From assembly GCF_000015045.1 (NCBI RefSeq), contig NC_008609.1, positions 372,001 through 436,000 of the forward strand: DNA of 64,000 bases, read 5' to 3'. The position numbers were made by a program, and so were the translations under genes. The notes under the pieces were generated by a model, which did not search any database, was not told the origin of the DNA, and worked only from the letters and a program-made list of their open reading frames with translations. Of the stretch, positions 9,046-16,913 are shown one piece after another; position 1 is the stretch's first letter; each line of letters begins with the position of its first letter. Source of the DNA: Pelobacter propionicus DSM 2379. Lineage in GTDB: Bacteria; Desulfobacterota; Desulfuromonadia; Geobacterales; Pseudopelobacteraceae.

Positions 9046-10836
9046 TTAATTGATCATGACCATGGCGCCCTTGACCGTGGTCTGGCCTGAGGCGGAAAGC
9101 TCGGCGCTGGCGCTCCCCTTGGCCGTGAACCCCACATTGGCGCTGTTGCTGATGTTGAGCCCGGTGATCTTGACGTCCGCCTTGGAAGAGATGGCGATCG
9201 CTCCCACGGCATCGATGCTGATCTTCCCCTTGGCAGAGATCCCGATGTCCTTGGGGCTGTCCAGCGTGATGCCACCGGTGCCCAGCTCCACCCTGTTGCC
9301 GGTCTGATCCTGCACGAGGATCTTCTTGTCGTTGTCGCTGAGCACGATGGTGTTGCCCGCCGGGGTCAGGATGGTGACCTCCTTCTTGTCGTCGTCGAAC
9401 TCCACTCTCAGCTTGCTCCTGGTGACGATGGCCTTAGTGAAGTTGTCGGCGGTCAGCTCGTGGGGAGGAGGCCTGCTGCTGCTGTAGAGACTCCCCAGGA
9501 TTACCGGATGGGACGGGTCGTTGTTGACGTACCCCAGCACCACCTCGTCGCCGATTTCGGGTATGAAAAAGGCGCCGATCCCGTTGGATGCGTGAAACTT
9601 TGCCAGCCTGGCCCAGACTCCGTCGGTCTCCGCCTGGAGCACCGGGATGGAGACCTGCACCCGCTGCTCCCCCCCGGGATCCTGGTCCAGTTTCTTCACC
9701 ACCCCGATGTGCAGCCCCTCGATCCCCGGGGTCAGGCCCGACGCCGGCGGGGCCACCAGATCCCGCCGTTCGGCGAACCACTCCCGGGACATGCCGAACT
9801 CGACTTCCGTGGTCCAGTTCCCTTCCCGGATGTCGTGGCGCACCCCGCTGACGAAGAGCGTGCCGTTGAAGCGGTTGCCTACCCCCTCCAGCTTGATGGT
9901 CCCGCCGATCCTGGCCGTGGCGCTCCCCTGGAATTTCATCCTCCCCCTGATCCGCGCCAGGCCGGCCTTCAGCTGCTGCCCAGCTGCCCACTCCTTGAGT
10001 GCCGATCGCTCCATGGTGGCGGATGTCTGCAAGCGGAAGGAGGCCGGTCCGGCAACCCTGGCCAGGGCCTTGGAATCCAGGTCCCCCTGCTGGTTCAGGG
10101 TGGCCGGTTGCGCCTTCTCCTCCGCGACAGCCTGTTTCTTCATGTCCCAACAGACGCTGGTGACCGAAACGAGCTGGCTGGTTGCGTCCAGGTCGGCGCT
10201 GAATTCGATCAGGTCCTGGCCGTAGCCGACCGCGAGCAGCGGCGGGACATCGACCTGCGGCGCCTTGACCGATACCCTGCCGTCATCGGCCATGACCAGC
10301 ATCCCGTTGACTTCGGCCCGGGAGAGCATGAAGTCCCAGTCGCTGCAGTAGTACTGCACCAGCTCCCGGTGCTGGGTGGCGGTTGCCGCCACGTCGGCGG
10401 AGAGCCCCCCGTAGGAAGCGATCAGGGTGGAGATGATGTCGCTGTCCCTGGAGTCGACGTAGGTGGCGTTTCTGCGGCCGATGGTCATGGCCACCGCCTT
10501 GTCGCGGCATTCCACCTCCAGCCGCGAGTAGTTGTCGCCGCTGATCCTGATCCCCTGACTGGTCACGATGCCCTGGAAGATGGTCTGCTCCTGGTTGTCG
10601 TACCCGGCGGCAATCCGGATCTCCCTCCCCGGCTTGAAGGCGTCGGAGTTGCTGACCGGGAAGTCCTGCTCGGGCATGTCCCCGTCCAGAACCGTGATCC
10701 TTGCCGCCGGAACCCGGTTGATGCTCTTGTCCACGGTCACGGAGATGATCTTCACGCTGTCGGCAACCTGTGCGCCGTTACTGTACAGCGTCAGCCTGAC
10801 GACTCCGCTTCCGTCTCTGCGCGGCGAATCGGCCAT
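9046..10836 (-). CDS. eCIS spike/hub protein, VgrG-like (Afp8)
   Basis: This 596-residue protein fuses an N-terminal hub domain (gp27-like, about residues 1-360), a gp5-like OB-fold region around residue 375 (GLHIGVVKKLDQDPGGEQRVQV, then VWARLAKFHASNGIGAFFIPEIGDEVVLGY in parts), and a C-terminal repetitive beta-helix spike ending in alternating small and hydrophobic residues (KGKISIDAVGAIAISSKADV and onward). 'FIPExGDEVVLGYxxxDPxHPVILGSLY' is diagnostic of VgrG/Afp8 proteins. It has no extra toxin domain. The start ATG at 10834-10836 lies 3 bp after the LysM gene stop. It would trimerise to form the central spike topped by the PAAR protein. Confidence 0.92.
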   Translation of the reverse strand: MADSPRRDGSGVVRLTLYSNGAQVADSVKIISVTVDKSINRVPAARITVLDGDMPEQDFPVSNSDAFKPGREIRIAAGYDNQEQTIFQGIVTSQGIRISGDNYSRLEVECRDKAVAMTIGRRNATYVDSRDSDIISTLIASYGGLSADVAATATQHRELVQYYCSDWDFMLSRAEVNGMLVMADDGRVSVKAPQVDVPPLLAVGYGQDLIEFSADLDATSQLVSVTSVCWDMKKQAVAEEKAQPATLNQQGDLDSKALARVAGPASFRLQTSATMERSALKEWAAGQQLKAGLARIRGRMKFQGSATARIGGTIKLEGVGNRFNGTLFVSGVRHDIREGNWTTEVEFGMSREWFAERRDLVAPPASGLTPGIEGLHIGVVKKLDQDPGGEQRVQVSIPVLQAETDGVWARLAKFHASNGIGAFFIPEIGDEVVLGYVNNDPSHPVILGSLYSSSRPPPHELTADNFTKAIVTRSKLRVEFDDDKKEVTILTPAGNTIVLSDNDKKILVQDQTGNRVELGTGGITLDSPKDIGISAKGKISIDAVGAIAISSKADVKITGLNISNSANVGFTAKGSASAELSASGQTTVKGAMVMIN

Positions 10837-10839
10837 GAT

Positions 10840-11517
10840 CTACCTCAGGGGGGGGAATCGCAGCCTGGTCCCGGGCTTGAGATCCCGGAAGCAGGTCAGG
10901 TTGTTCACGCGGGCGACCTCGGTGTAGTAGGAACAGTCCCGGTAGATGCGGTAACAGAGAAGCGGCAGGGTGTCGCCTGCGCGGACTTCGACGATGTGAC
11001 TTAAGTCCGGAGATGTTCTGGCTGCCCTCAGACTCTCCTCCTGGCTGCTCACGTAGCGGACGAAGCCGAGGGAGATCCTGGCCCGCAGCGGCTCGCCCCC
11101 GGGTTTGAAGAGGGTGTACTGGATCGACATGGACTGGAGCCTGCCGGTGAAGGAGAGGCTGCCCCACAGGAGCCGCACGATGCGCGGTTCGTGCTCCCCG
11201 CCGTCATAGTCGTAGATGATACTTTTCAGTTTCTTGATGCCGGCCTTGACGTCGTACACCTTGGCGTCCGGTGTGGGGCGTACGGCACCGGTGCCGTCGA
11301 GCATCAGTTCGAAGCTGATCGTCTCCGAGCCGGTCGAGTTGAACTTGGACTCGGGGGCAGCCTGCCCCTGGACCCTGGTCTCGCTCTGGCTGATGGAATG
11401 ACCGTGGGTATAGGACGACGGGTTGAGCATCACCTCGAATTTTGTCGACTGGTCGACGGTGACGGAGCCGTTTCTGTTCCGTGTGCATGGCGATATGGAG
11501 AGCATTACCTTTGCCAT
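10840..11517 (-). CDS. eCIS LysM tail/baseplate protein, Afp7-like
   Basis: This 225-residue protein has an N-terminal domain with the phrase FEVMLNPSSYTH at about residue 28, typical of Afp7-type proteins, and a C-terminal LysM-like module (HIVEVRAGDTLPLLCYRIY ... VNNLTCFRDLKPGTRLRFPP). Afp7/gp53-like proteins join the hub to the baseplate wedges. The LysM fold here is a structural clamp rather than proof of peptidoglycan binding. Its ATG follows directly on the stop of the 56-residue Afp6-like gene with no spacer, so the two are probably translationally coupled. Confidence 0.85.
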   Translation of the reverse strand: MAKVMLSISPCTRNRNGSVTVDQSTKFEVMLNPSSYTHGHSISQSETRVQGQAAPESKFNSTGSETISFELMLDGTGAVRPTPDAKVYDVKAGIKKLKSIIYDYDGGEHEPRIVRLLWGSLSFTGRLQSMSIQYTLFKPGGEPLRARISLGFVRYVSSQEESLRAARTSPDLSHIVEVRAGDTLPLLCYRIYRDCSYYTEVARVNNLTCFRDLKPGTRLRFPPLR

Positions 11518-11688
11518 TCATCGCTCCCGTCGTGCGTTCAGCATGTCCCTGATCATCTGCCGGCACTCCTCAATGACGTCCGACTTCAGCTCCTCGAGTC
11601 GCCCGGGGGCGAATCCCTTCGTTCTCCCCGAGCCGTTATCCGCCTGCACGGCGCAGCGTATGGTCATCTGCCTGACTTCGATGGTCAT
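11518..11688 (-). CDS. eCIS small protein, Afp6/DUF5908-like
   Basis: This 56-residue ORF begins MTIEVRQMTIRCAV and ends in a charged helix (CRQMIRDMLNARRER). The 'P/T-IEIRQMxIxxxV ... helix' layout matches the short Afp6/DUF5908 proteins found between the second tube protein and the LysM protein in eCIS clusters. The exact role in the particle is not firmly known to me. It starts 4 bp after the stop of the tube-initiator gene, and its own stop abuts the ATG of the LysM gene. Its position and the coupling on both sides make it a real gene despite its size. Confidence 0.75.
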   Translation of the reverse strand: MTIEVRQMTIRCAVQADNGSGRTKGFAPGRLEELKSDVIEECRQMIRDMLNARRER

Positions 11689-11692
11689 GGGG

Positions 11693-12166
11693 TCACAGCT
11701 CCCGTTCCGCCGAGCTGTAGCTGATCTCTATTTTCTCGATGGCGAGCTCGTTCTTTGTCGAATTGAAGCTGTCCACCTCCCATTTGACCGGGAAAGCGTT
11801 GGCAAAGGACCAACTCCGGACCGGGTCCCCCTGCTCGTTCAGCAGGAAGACCTTGAGCAGGCGCGGCTGGATCGGAAACGAACACTCCTCGATGACGTTC
11901 TTGCACCAGCGTGCCAGCGGTGAAGCGGTGGTGGCGATGCCCCGCTTCAGAACCAGGCGGGGATGCTTGACCCCCTTGGGCAACTGGTAGTAAAAGCGGT
12001 TCTCCCCTCCCTCGACGTACTCCTCGGTTTCCAGCTCCAGGCTGATCCCGCTGACCTCCTGGAACGAGCTGTCGATCGTCCCGGGAGTCCGTTCGAAGGC
12101 CACCTGAAAGTAGAACGCCGGGGGGCTGTAGCCGTAGGGTCCCCATACTTTCGCCGGATCGGGCAT
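11693..12166 (-). CDS. eCIS tube protein, Afp5-like (tube initiator)
   Basis: This 157-residue protein belongs to the gp19-like tail-tube family. It has YFQVAFE near the N-terminus, SFQEVSGISLELETEEYVEGG, KHPRLVLKRG and a final IEKIEISYSS strand, the same plan as its upstream neighbour. The divergent second tube paralogue placed before Afp6/Afp7 usually forms the first inner ring on the spike (Afp5 role), which I infer here from position. A TRP-rich RWCKNVIEE segment follows the KRG motif. It lies 66 bp downstream of the main tube gene. Confidence 0.85.
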   Translation of the reverse strand: MPDPAKVWGPYGYSPPAFYFQVAFERTPGTIDSSFQEVSGISLELETEEYVEGGENRFYYQLPKGVKHPRLVLKRGIATTASPLARWCKNVIEECSFPIQPRLLKVFLLNEQGDPVRSWSFANAFPVKWEVDSFNSTKNELAIEKIEISYSSAEREL

Positions 12167-12232
12167 GGATACTCCTTCGCACCGTGCGCCGGAAGGAGAA
12201 CTGCACGCTCCACCGGTTTTCGATGGTCACTC

Positions 12233-12691
12233 TCATTGGTTGGCGATGGTGATCCCCTCGTGGGCGATCTCTATTGTTTCGATGGCCGCCTCGTTGCCGT
12301 CGGCCTTGAGATCCGTACCGGTGATTTTGGTCGGCCAGGCATTGGCAAGGGTCCAGACCATGGTGGGGGCGCCGGATTCGTCCAGCAGGCTGATGGTGAC
12401 CGGCAGCCGCTTGATGGTGTTCATCTTGATCTGGTTGAACCAGTTCCAGAACTTGTTGTCCGATTTGAAGATCCCCTTCTTCATGGTTACGTTGCCGGAC
12501 TTCTTGATTCCGGGCATCTTGATCGTGGAGAACACCGGGCTGTCGCCGTGCCGGTACTCGATCGGCTGGGCCTCGATGTCGAGCCCCGAGACCTCTTGGA
12601 ACGACATCACCTGGCTGTCCCACTTCACCTGGAAGTAGAATTTCGGCAAGGGCCATACGTTCGTTGATTGTTTGGATCCATCGTCCGCCAT
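12233..12691 (-). CDS. eCIS major inner-tube protein, Afp1-like
   Basis: This 152-residue protein is the main tube subunit. Motifs are PLPKFYFQVKWD, MSFQEVSGLDIEAQPIEYRHG, VTMKKGIFKSDNKFWNWF and a C-terminal AAIETIEIAHEG. The 'FxVxxxxxxxFxEVSGLxxExxxxEYRxG' block is the hallmark of Afp1/gp19 tubes. Subunits stack as hexameric rings around the tape measure. It follows the sheath gene after a 114 bp spacer, the longest gap inside the operon. I see no clear terminator in that gap, though a GC-rich inverted segment could tune relative sheath and tube expression. Confidence 0.9.
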   Translation of the reverse strand: MADDGSKQSTNVWPLPKFYFQVKWDSQVMSFQEVSGLDIEAQPIEYRHGDSPVFSTIKMPGIKKSGNVTMKKGIFKSDNKFWNWFNQIKMNTIKRLPVTISLLDESGAPTMVWTLANAWPTKITGTDLKADGNEAAIETIEIAHEGITIANQ

Positions 12692-12805
12692 ATCGTGCCT
12701 CCGTCATTGAAATTGTTGGTTTTTCGTCGTGCCCGGGCCCATGGGGCGCCTCCGCCAGGTGCGACTCGCTGCCCCGCTCCGGCCGGAGATGCCGTTCTTA
12801 ACCGG

Positions 12806-14374
12806 TTACGACTTCTGCATCTGCTGCTGGAAGGTGATCTCGATGAACTCCGCCGGACGCATGACCGCCACCAGGACGGTGACCCGCAGGATCCCCTCCA
12901 GGATGTCTTCGGGGGTCATGGTTTCTCCCAGGCCGCAGAACACGGCGAAGGCGTCGTCGGGACTCGCTCCGGCGAGACCGCCCCGCTTCCAGATTCCGGT
13001 CAGGAAATTGCGGATCATGCTCTTGATGGTCACCCAGGTGGTGGCCACGTTGTTTTCGAACACATACGCCTTGCTCGCCAGTTTGATCGATTCCTCCAAC
13101 ATGATCATGGTTCTGCGCACATTGACATAGCGCCAGTCCAGGCTGTTGCCGTCCAGGGTGCGCGCCCCCCAGACCAGAGTCCCCTCGCCGATGAACGAGC
13201 GGATCGCGTTGATCGACTTGCCCTGGGTGGTGACGTTCAGGTCTTCCTGTTCGTCGTGGGAGATGTTGACCGCCGGCGATACTACGGAACTGAGGCTGAC
13301 GTTGGCGGGCGCCTTCCAGACACCGCGGGAGTCATCCACCATGGTGTAGATTCCGGCCATCGCCGCGGCCGGCGGCATCAGGTTTAGTTTGCGTCTGATT
13401 TCCATGAGGATGGTGTTGAACAGCGGGCTGATGGCGATCAGGGTCTTGTTCAGCAGCTGCTTATGGCCCGGAATCTCGTCCGCCGCGATGTCGCTCCATT
13501 CACTGGAGATGGCGGCTATGGCGTCGGCCCGCTGGATCTGTCTGGATTTCGCGTTTTTCTCCGCCGGGGGATCCGACTCCTCGATCGTCGGGAGCGGATC
13601 GGGGATGGCGAGTTCGTTCTTGAGCAGGGTCTGCAAAAGCTCTCTGGTGGAGAGGTTCTCGTAGGAGAGATCCTTGTCCTGAACGATGGTGGTGTTGACC
13701 CAGGGATAGTAGGCCGCGGCATAGTCCAGGTAGTTGATTCCCAGGGCGCCGCGGAAATTCTCGATGCAGTCGCCGGCGGGGTCCTTGCGGTCCTTGAACC
13801 CGTCCCAGATATCCAGGATGGCGATCCTGTTCTTCATCTTCCCGCCGCAATGGGCCAGGGCCGCCTGCTGCACGCTGACGCACTCTTCGGCCGATGCCAG
13901 CAGCACCGCGTCCGGAATCAGAACCATGGTCGGCTCCTGTTCCTTGATCAGGGTGTCGATGCCGCCGGTCAGCCGGTCCGACTCGATGGCTTCTCCGTAG
14001 GTTCCCACCGAGACGATATAGCAGGGGCCGCCGCCGTTCTGGTAGAAGAGCAGCATGCTGTTGTAGAGCAGGTATCTGCCCGACTCCTGGCCCAGGAAGT
14101 ACTCCTTACCTCCCTGGGAAAACGACGGGGCGTCGCCGGGAACCGTGGCCGCTTCCCCGATGGCGAACAGAGCCTTCGGGCCGAATCCGAAGTAGTCGTG
14201 AAATTCGGCCATGGAACTGATCCGCCAGGGCTTGTTCCCCAGCAACTTGCCCTTGTTGTCGGCCTTCTCGGTGTAGCCGACGAACGCCGGTACGGCGGTG
14301 GCTACCTCCACCACCGAGTTGGGGAAGGCATTCTTTTCAACGACATACACACCGGGGGTTTTCATCAGAGCCAT
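12806..14374 (-). CDS. eCIS contractile sheath protein, Afp2-4-like
   Basis: This 522-residue protein begins MALMKTPGVYVVEKNAFPNSV, the conserved start of phage-type sheath proteins whose N-terminal arm hooks neighbouring subunits. The C-terminal domain is strongly conserved: INAIRSFIGEGTLVWGARTL, DWRYVNVRRTMIMLEESI, VRP-like VMRPAEFIEITFQQQMQ at the end. The middle domain (about residues 90-300) is variable and surface exposed. Only one sheath gene is present, whereas Afp has three. The start is supported by a strong ribosome-binding site (AAGGAG, 6 bp upstream). Contraction of this polymer drives the tube through a target membrane. Confidence 0.93.
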   Translation of the reverse strand: MALMKTPGVYVVEKNAFPNSVVEVATAVPAFVGYTEKADNKGKLLGNKPWRISSMAEFHDYFGFGPKALFAIGEAATVPGDAPSFSQGGKEYFLGQESGRYLLYNSMLLFYQNGGGPCYIVSVGTYGEAIESDRLTGGIDTLIKEQEPTMVLIPDAVLLASAEECVSVQQAALAHCGGKMKNRIAILDIWDGFKDRKDPAGDCIENFRGALGINYLDYAAAYYPWVNTTIVQDKDLSYENLSTRELLQTLLKNELAIPDPLPTIEESDPPAEKNAKSRQIQRADAIAAISSEWSDIAADEIPGHKQLLNKTLIAISPLFNTILMEIRRKLNLMPPAAAMAGIYTMVDDSRGVWKAPANVSLSSVVSPAVNISHDEQEDLNVTTQGKSINAIRSFIGEGTLVWGARTLDGNSLDWRYVNVRRTMIMLEESIKLASKAYVFENNVATTWVTIKSMIRNFLTGIWKRGGLAGASPDDAFAVFCGLGETMTPEDILEGILRVTVLVAVMRPAEFIEITFQQQMQKS

Positions 14375-14392
14375 ACGGTTTCTCCTTTGCGC

Positions 14393-15232
14393 TTACGAGT
14401 TGATGAACAGTTCCGATACTGCCGCTTCGTTGCCATCGATCGTTTCCCGATCAATTCTCCTCGCCGGGGCGACCGGGAGCCGCCTGATGAGGGTGCGGCC
14501 GCTGTCCCCCTTCAGCTCGCGCAGTTGGAAGCAGCAGCCTGATGACTGGCGCAAGGGGATGGGGAGGGTGGACCTGAATACGGATGCCCGGCGTCCGTCC
14601 GGCAGCACTTCCTCTCCCCTGTGCTCGAAGTCCACCTCGCCATCCCGGTCGACGATGACAAGGTCCCGTCGCGCCAGTTCTCCCAGAATGTAGTACTTCC
14701 AGTAGGTTTCCCTGGCCTGGAACCTCAGATACCACGCTCCCTGCACTCCCTGCTCTCCCCTGAGGCGGATCACGCAGAGCGGTGGCATTGCCCGATCCCG
14801 CGGTTCGACCAGGTGTGCCAGGGGGGGGGCATCCAGACGCTGGAAATCCCGGGGCGCGACGTATTCGCCGGTGTGCAGTCTGATCCGCCCGGATTCCTCC
14901 CTGACGGCGCCCCGGCCATCCAGGTACAGCAGGGTGCCGTTTTTGCGCCAGGGTGGGGCGGTGTAGACGCCGAAGTAGGGGTCTCGGACGAAGACCCTGA
15001 ACGTCAGGTCCGGTGGCGGCTCGCCTGCTGTCGCGGCGGAGGCGAAGAGCCGGCGCCACTCCTCGTCCGCGAACAGGTGGACGCCGTTGGCCGTCCCCCG
15101 GGCCAGCAGCCCTCTCCTGTTCATCAGCGATGCGGTGGGAGAGGGGAGGGTGAATTCGAGTCCGGAACAGATGCTTCCCGGAAAAAAGGTGTGTTCGACG
15201 CTGATGCTGGCCAGCAGCTGGTAGGGTCCCAT
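14393..15232 (-). CDS. conserved eCIS-associated protein of unknown function
   Basis: This 279-residue protein lies between the tube terminator and the sheath. I do not recognise a Pfam domain. There are no signal peptide, membrane segments or catalytic motif. Recognisable features are an N-terminal beta-rich stretch (VEHTFFPGSICSGLEF), a middle FRVFVRDPYFGVYT, then RETYWKYYILGELARRDLVI followed by FRSTLPIPLRQSSGCCFQLR. The second half resembles proteins I recall from other eCIS loci at the same position, and a cap- or collar-adaptor role next to Afp16 is a guess based only on neighbours. It ends 18 bp before the sheath start and begins 18 bp after the Afp16-like gene. Confidence 0.6.
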   Translation of the reverse strand: MGPYQLLASISVEHTFFPGSICSGLEFTLPSPTASLMNRRGLLARGTANGVHLFADEEWRRLFASAATAGEPPPDLTFRVFVRDPYFGVYTAPPWRKNGTLLYLDGRGAVREESGRIRLHTGEYVAPRDFQRLDAPPLAHLVEPRDRAMPPLCVIRLRGEQGVQGAWYLRFQARETYWKYYILGELARRDLVIVDRDGEVDFEHRGEEVLPDGRRASVFRSTLPIPLRQSSGCCFQLRELKGDSGRTLIRRLPVAPARRIDRETIDGNEAAVSELFINS

Positions 15233-15250
15233 GGTAGTCCAGCCCCTGGA

Positions 15251-15820
15251 TCAGTGGTATGCGGAGGCGCGCGTGGAGGTTACCGCCGATGCCTTGCTCA
15301 GGATATCCGCCGAGTCGTACGCCACCATCCTGACCCGGTACAGGACCGACGGCAGGTACTTTCCGCTGAGGATGCTCCAGAGTGAACTCAAATCCCTGAT
15401 GTTCAGGTTTTCCATATCCAGAATCAGCCGGTCGATGCGGCTGTCCAGCTCGGGGCTGTTCTGGTGGTCGAACACCGGGTTTCTCTGGAAGAAGCCGATG
15501 GCGCTGGAGAGAAACTTCAGCGCCTCAGGATAGTTGCTGTTGCCGAAATGGGCGGCGACCATCAGGAAGAAGTTGAGAAACAGGGGAGGCGGGCTGATGA
15601 CGGTTTCGTGGGTCAACGATGTCTGCTGGCCCCGGCTTGCCAGTGTCTCCTTCTCGATGTTGACCAGAAAGAGCACCAGCCTGTTGGTGATCCGGGGGGC
15701 AAGGGAGCCGTCCTGCTCCAGGATATTGGATACGGCAACCGCCTCTTCGCTCAGGTCGAAATATCTCCTCAGGTACTGGTTCAGCTGGCCGGAGATGTGG
15801 AGTATCGCCGTGTCGATCAT
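15251..15820 (-). CDS. eCIS tube/sheath terminator, Afp16-like (DUF4255)
   Basis: This 189-residue protein is the first gene of the eCIS operon. It begins MIDTAILHISGQLNQYL, and the line ISPPPLFLNFFLMVAAHF plus the YPEALKFLSSAIGFFQRNPVF segment are typical of DUF4255/Pvc16-N proteins, which cap the distal end of the tube and sheath and set final length with the tape measure. Length is normal for the family. It starts about 195 bp downstream of the LuxR-type regulator's stop, in an AT-rich stretch (15880-15930) where the operon promoter probably lies, although I could not assign convincing -35/-10 boxes. Confidence 0.88.
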   Translation of the reverse strand: MIDTAILHISGQLNQYLRRYFDLSEEAVAVSNILEQDGSLAPRITNRLVLFLVNIEKETLASRGQQTSLTHETVISPPPLFLNFFLMVAAHFGNSNYPEALKFLSSAIGFFQRNPVFDHQNSPELDSRIDRLILDMENLNIRDLSSLWSILSGKYLPSVLYRVRMVAYDSADILSKASAVTSTRASAYH

Positions 15821-16014
15821 GGTCTGTCCGCTCGTCTGGTGAATTAGTGACTACAAACATACAGTGGCGGAGCGTGATTGACATCGGTAGTTATCACGTA
15901 TTTTTTCGTTAAAATATCGCGGTAAACTGCGGAGCTGATGCGGAGTCCGTACGTATAAACTACTGATGTATTCCCGTCCCATGACCGAACACAGAGGGGA
16001 AATTCAGTGGAGAG

Positions 16015-16665
16015 CTACCTGATGTCCAGGTTCGCCGCGTGCCGTACCAGATCCATGCGGCAGTGGGCGTTCAGTTTCCCCTGCAGTCTGGCCCGGTGAC
16101 TCTCGACGGTACGCACGCTGACGAAGAGAAGCTCGGCGATCTGGCGATTGGTATGCCCCTGGGCGATGTAGCCCAGTATCTCTGCTTCCCTGCGTGTCAG
16201 CGGCTTCCGGGGAGGGACCCTGGCCACGGCCGGAGATGTCTGGCCGTACAGGAGGCAACGGGTCATGGAAGGGTGGATGTAGAGGTCCCCGCGCCTGATG
16301 GCGTGAATGGCGTTGATCAGTTCCGATTGCGCCGCCCGGGTGGGGAGATAGCCGGAGGCGCCGGCCCGGATGATATCCCGGGCGAATGTGGTATCCTCGC
16401 AGCTGGTTACCAGGATAACGCCGATGTCGGGATGCTGGGCTTTCAGTCGTTTGGTGACCCCGATGCTGGCCTCTCTCCTGTTCAGTACAACCATTAGAAC
16501 GATGTCCGGCTCAAGTCGACCCGTTAGATAGATCGTTTCATTCTCGTCCAGCGCTTCTCCCACGACATCAAGGTTCGGCTCTGTGTGCAGCAACTCGCGC
16601 AATCCGGCGCGCAGCAGGATCTGGTCGCTTGCGACCAGAATTCCAGTAGTGTCATTGTCTTTCAC
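16015..16665 (-). CDS. LuxR/NarL-family regulator with degenerate receiver domain
   Basis: This 216-residue transcription regulator has an N-terminal receiver-like domain (residues 8-125) and a C-terminal LuxR helix-turn-helix (LTRREAEILGYIAQG, RTVESHRARL). Aligned by eye with NarL, the phospho-acceptor Asp59 is Val59 (EPDIVLMVVL), the first acidic-pocket Asp is Ser13 (VASDQ), and the conserved Lys is Thr (GYLPTR). It therefore probably cannot be activated by phosphorylation in the standard way. I choose the GTG at 16663-16665 because AAGGGG lies 6 bp upstream. An in-frame ATG at 16737 lacks a ribosome-binding site. It points into the eCIS operon, so it may control it. That link is inference. 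Confidence 0.85.
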   Translation of the reverse strand: MKDNDTTGILVASDQILLRAGLRELLHTEPNLDVVGEALDENETIYLTGRLEPDIVLMVVLNRREASIGVTKRLKAQHPDIGVILVTSCEDTTFARDIIRAGASGYLPTRAAQSELINAIHAIRRGDLYIHPSMTRCLLYGQTSPAVARVPPRKPLTRREAEILGYIAQGHTNRQIAELLFVSVRTVESHRARLQGKLNAHCRMDLVRHAANLDIR

Positions 16666-16913
16666 GGTAATCCCCTTCAGTGCGTCCCCATGCCTTGTTT
16701 CCGGTTTCGGGACGGGGGCGCTGTGGCTGCACAACATGATAGCACTTATTTATGAAGCATGGTTCATGGTGCCGGTTTTTGCCGATGCCGTCATGAGAGT
16801 GCCCCCGCATCGATGGAGGTGAGGCTGCACCGCGGGAAGGGGGCTCCCGCTGCCGTGGGTGAAGCGAAACGGTGGTATGCTTCAAAGGAGGCGCGGAAAC
16901 GGGGGAGGAAAGC

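Noticed and set aside
9460-11004. 514-residue plus-strand frame opposite the spike gene
   Set aside because: Shadow of the VgrG-like and LysM genes. The minus-strand proteins carry diagnostic motifs and coupled starts.
1046-15820. Possibility that the tail-like cluster is a prophage or a T6SS
   Set aside because: No capsid, portal, terminase, integrase or lysis genes and no TssJLM membrane complex are seen. Gene order and the Afp16, Afp6 and PAAR arrangement fit eCIS better.
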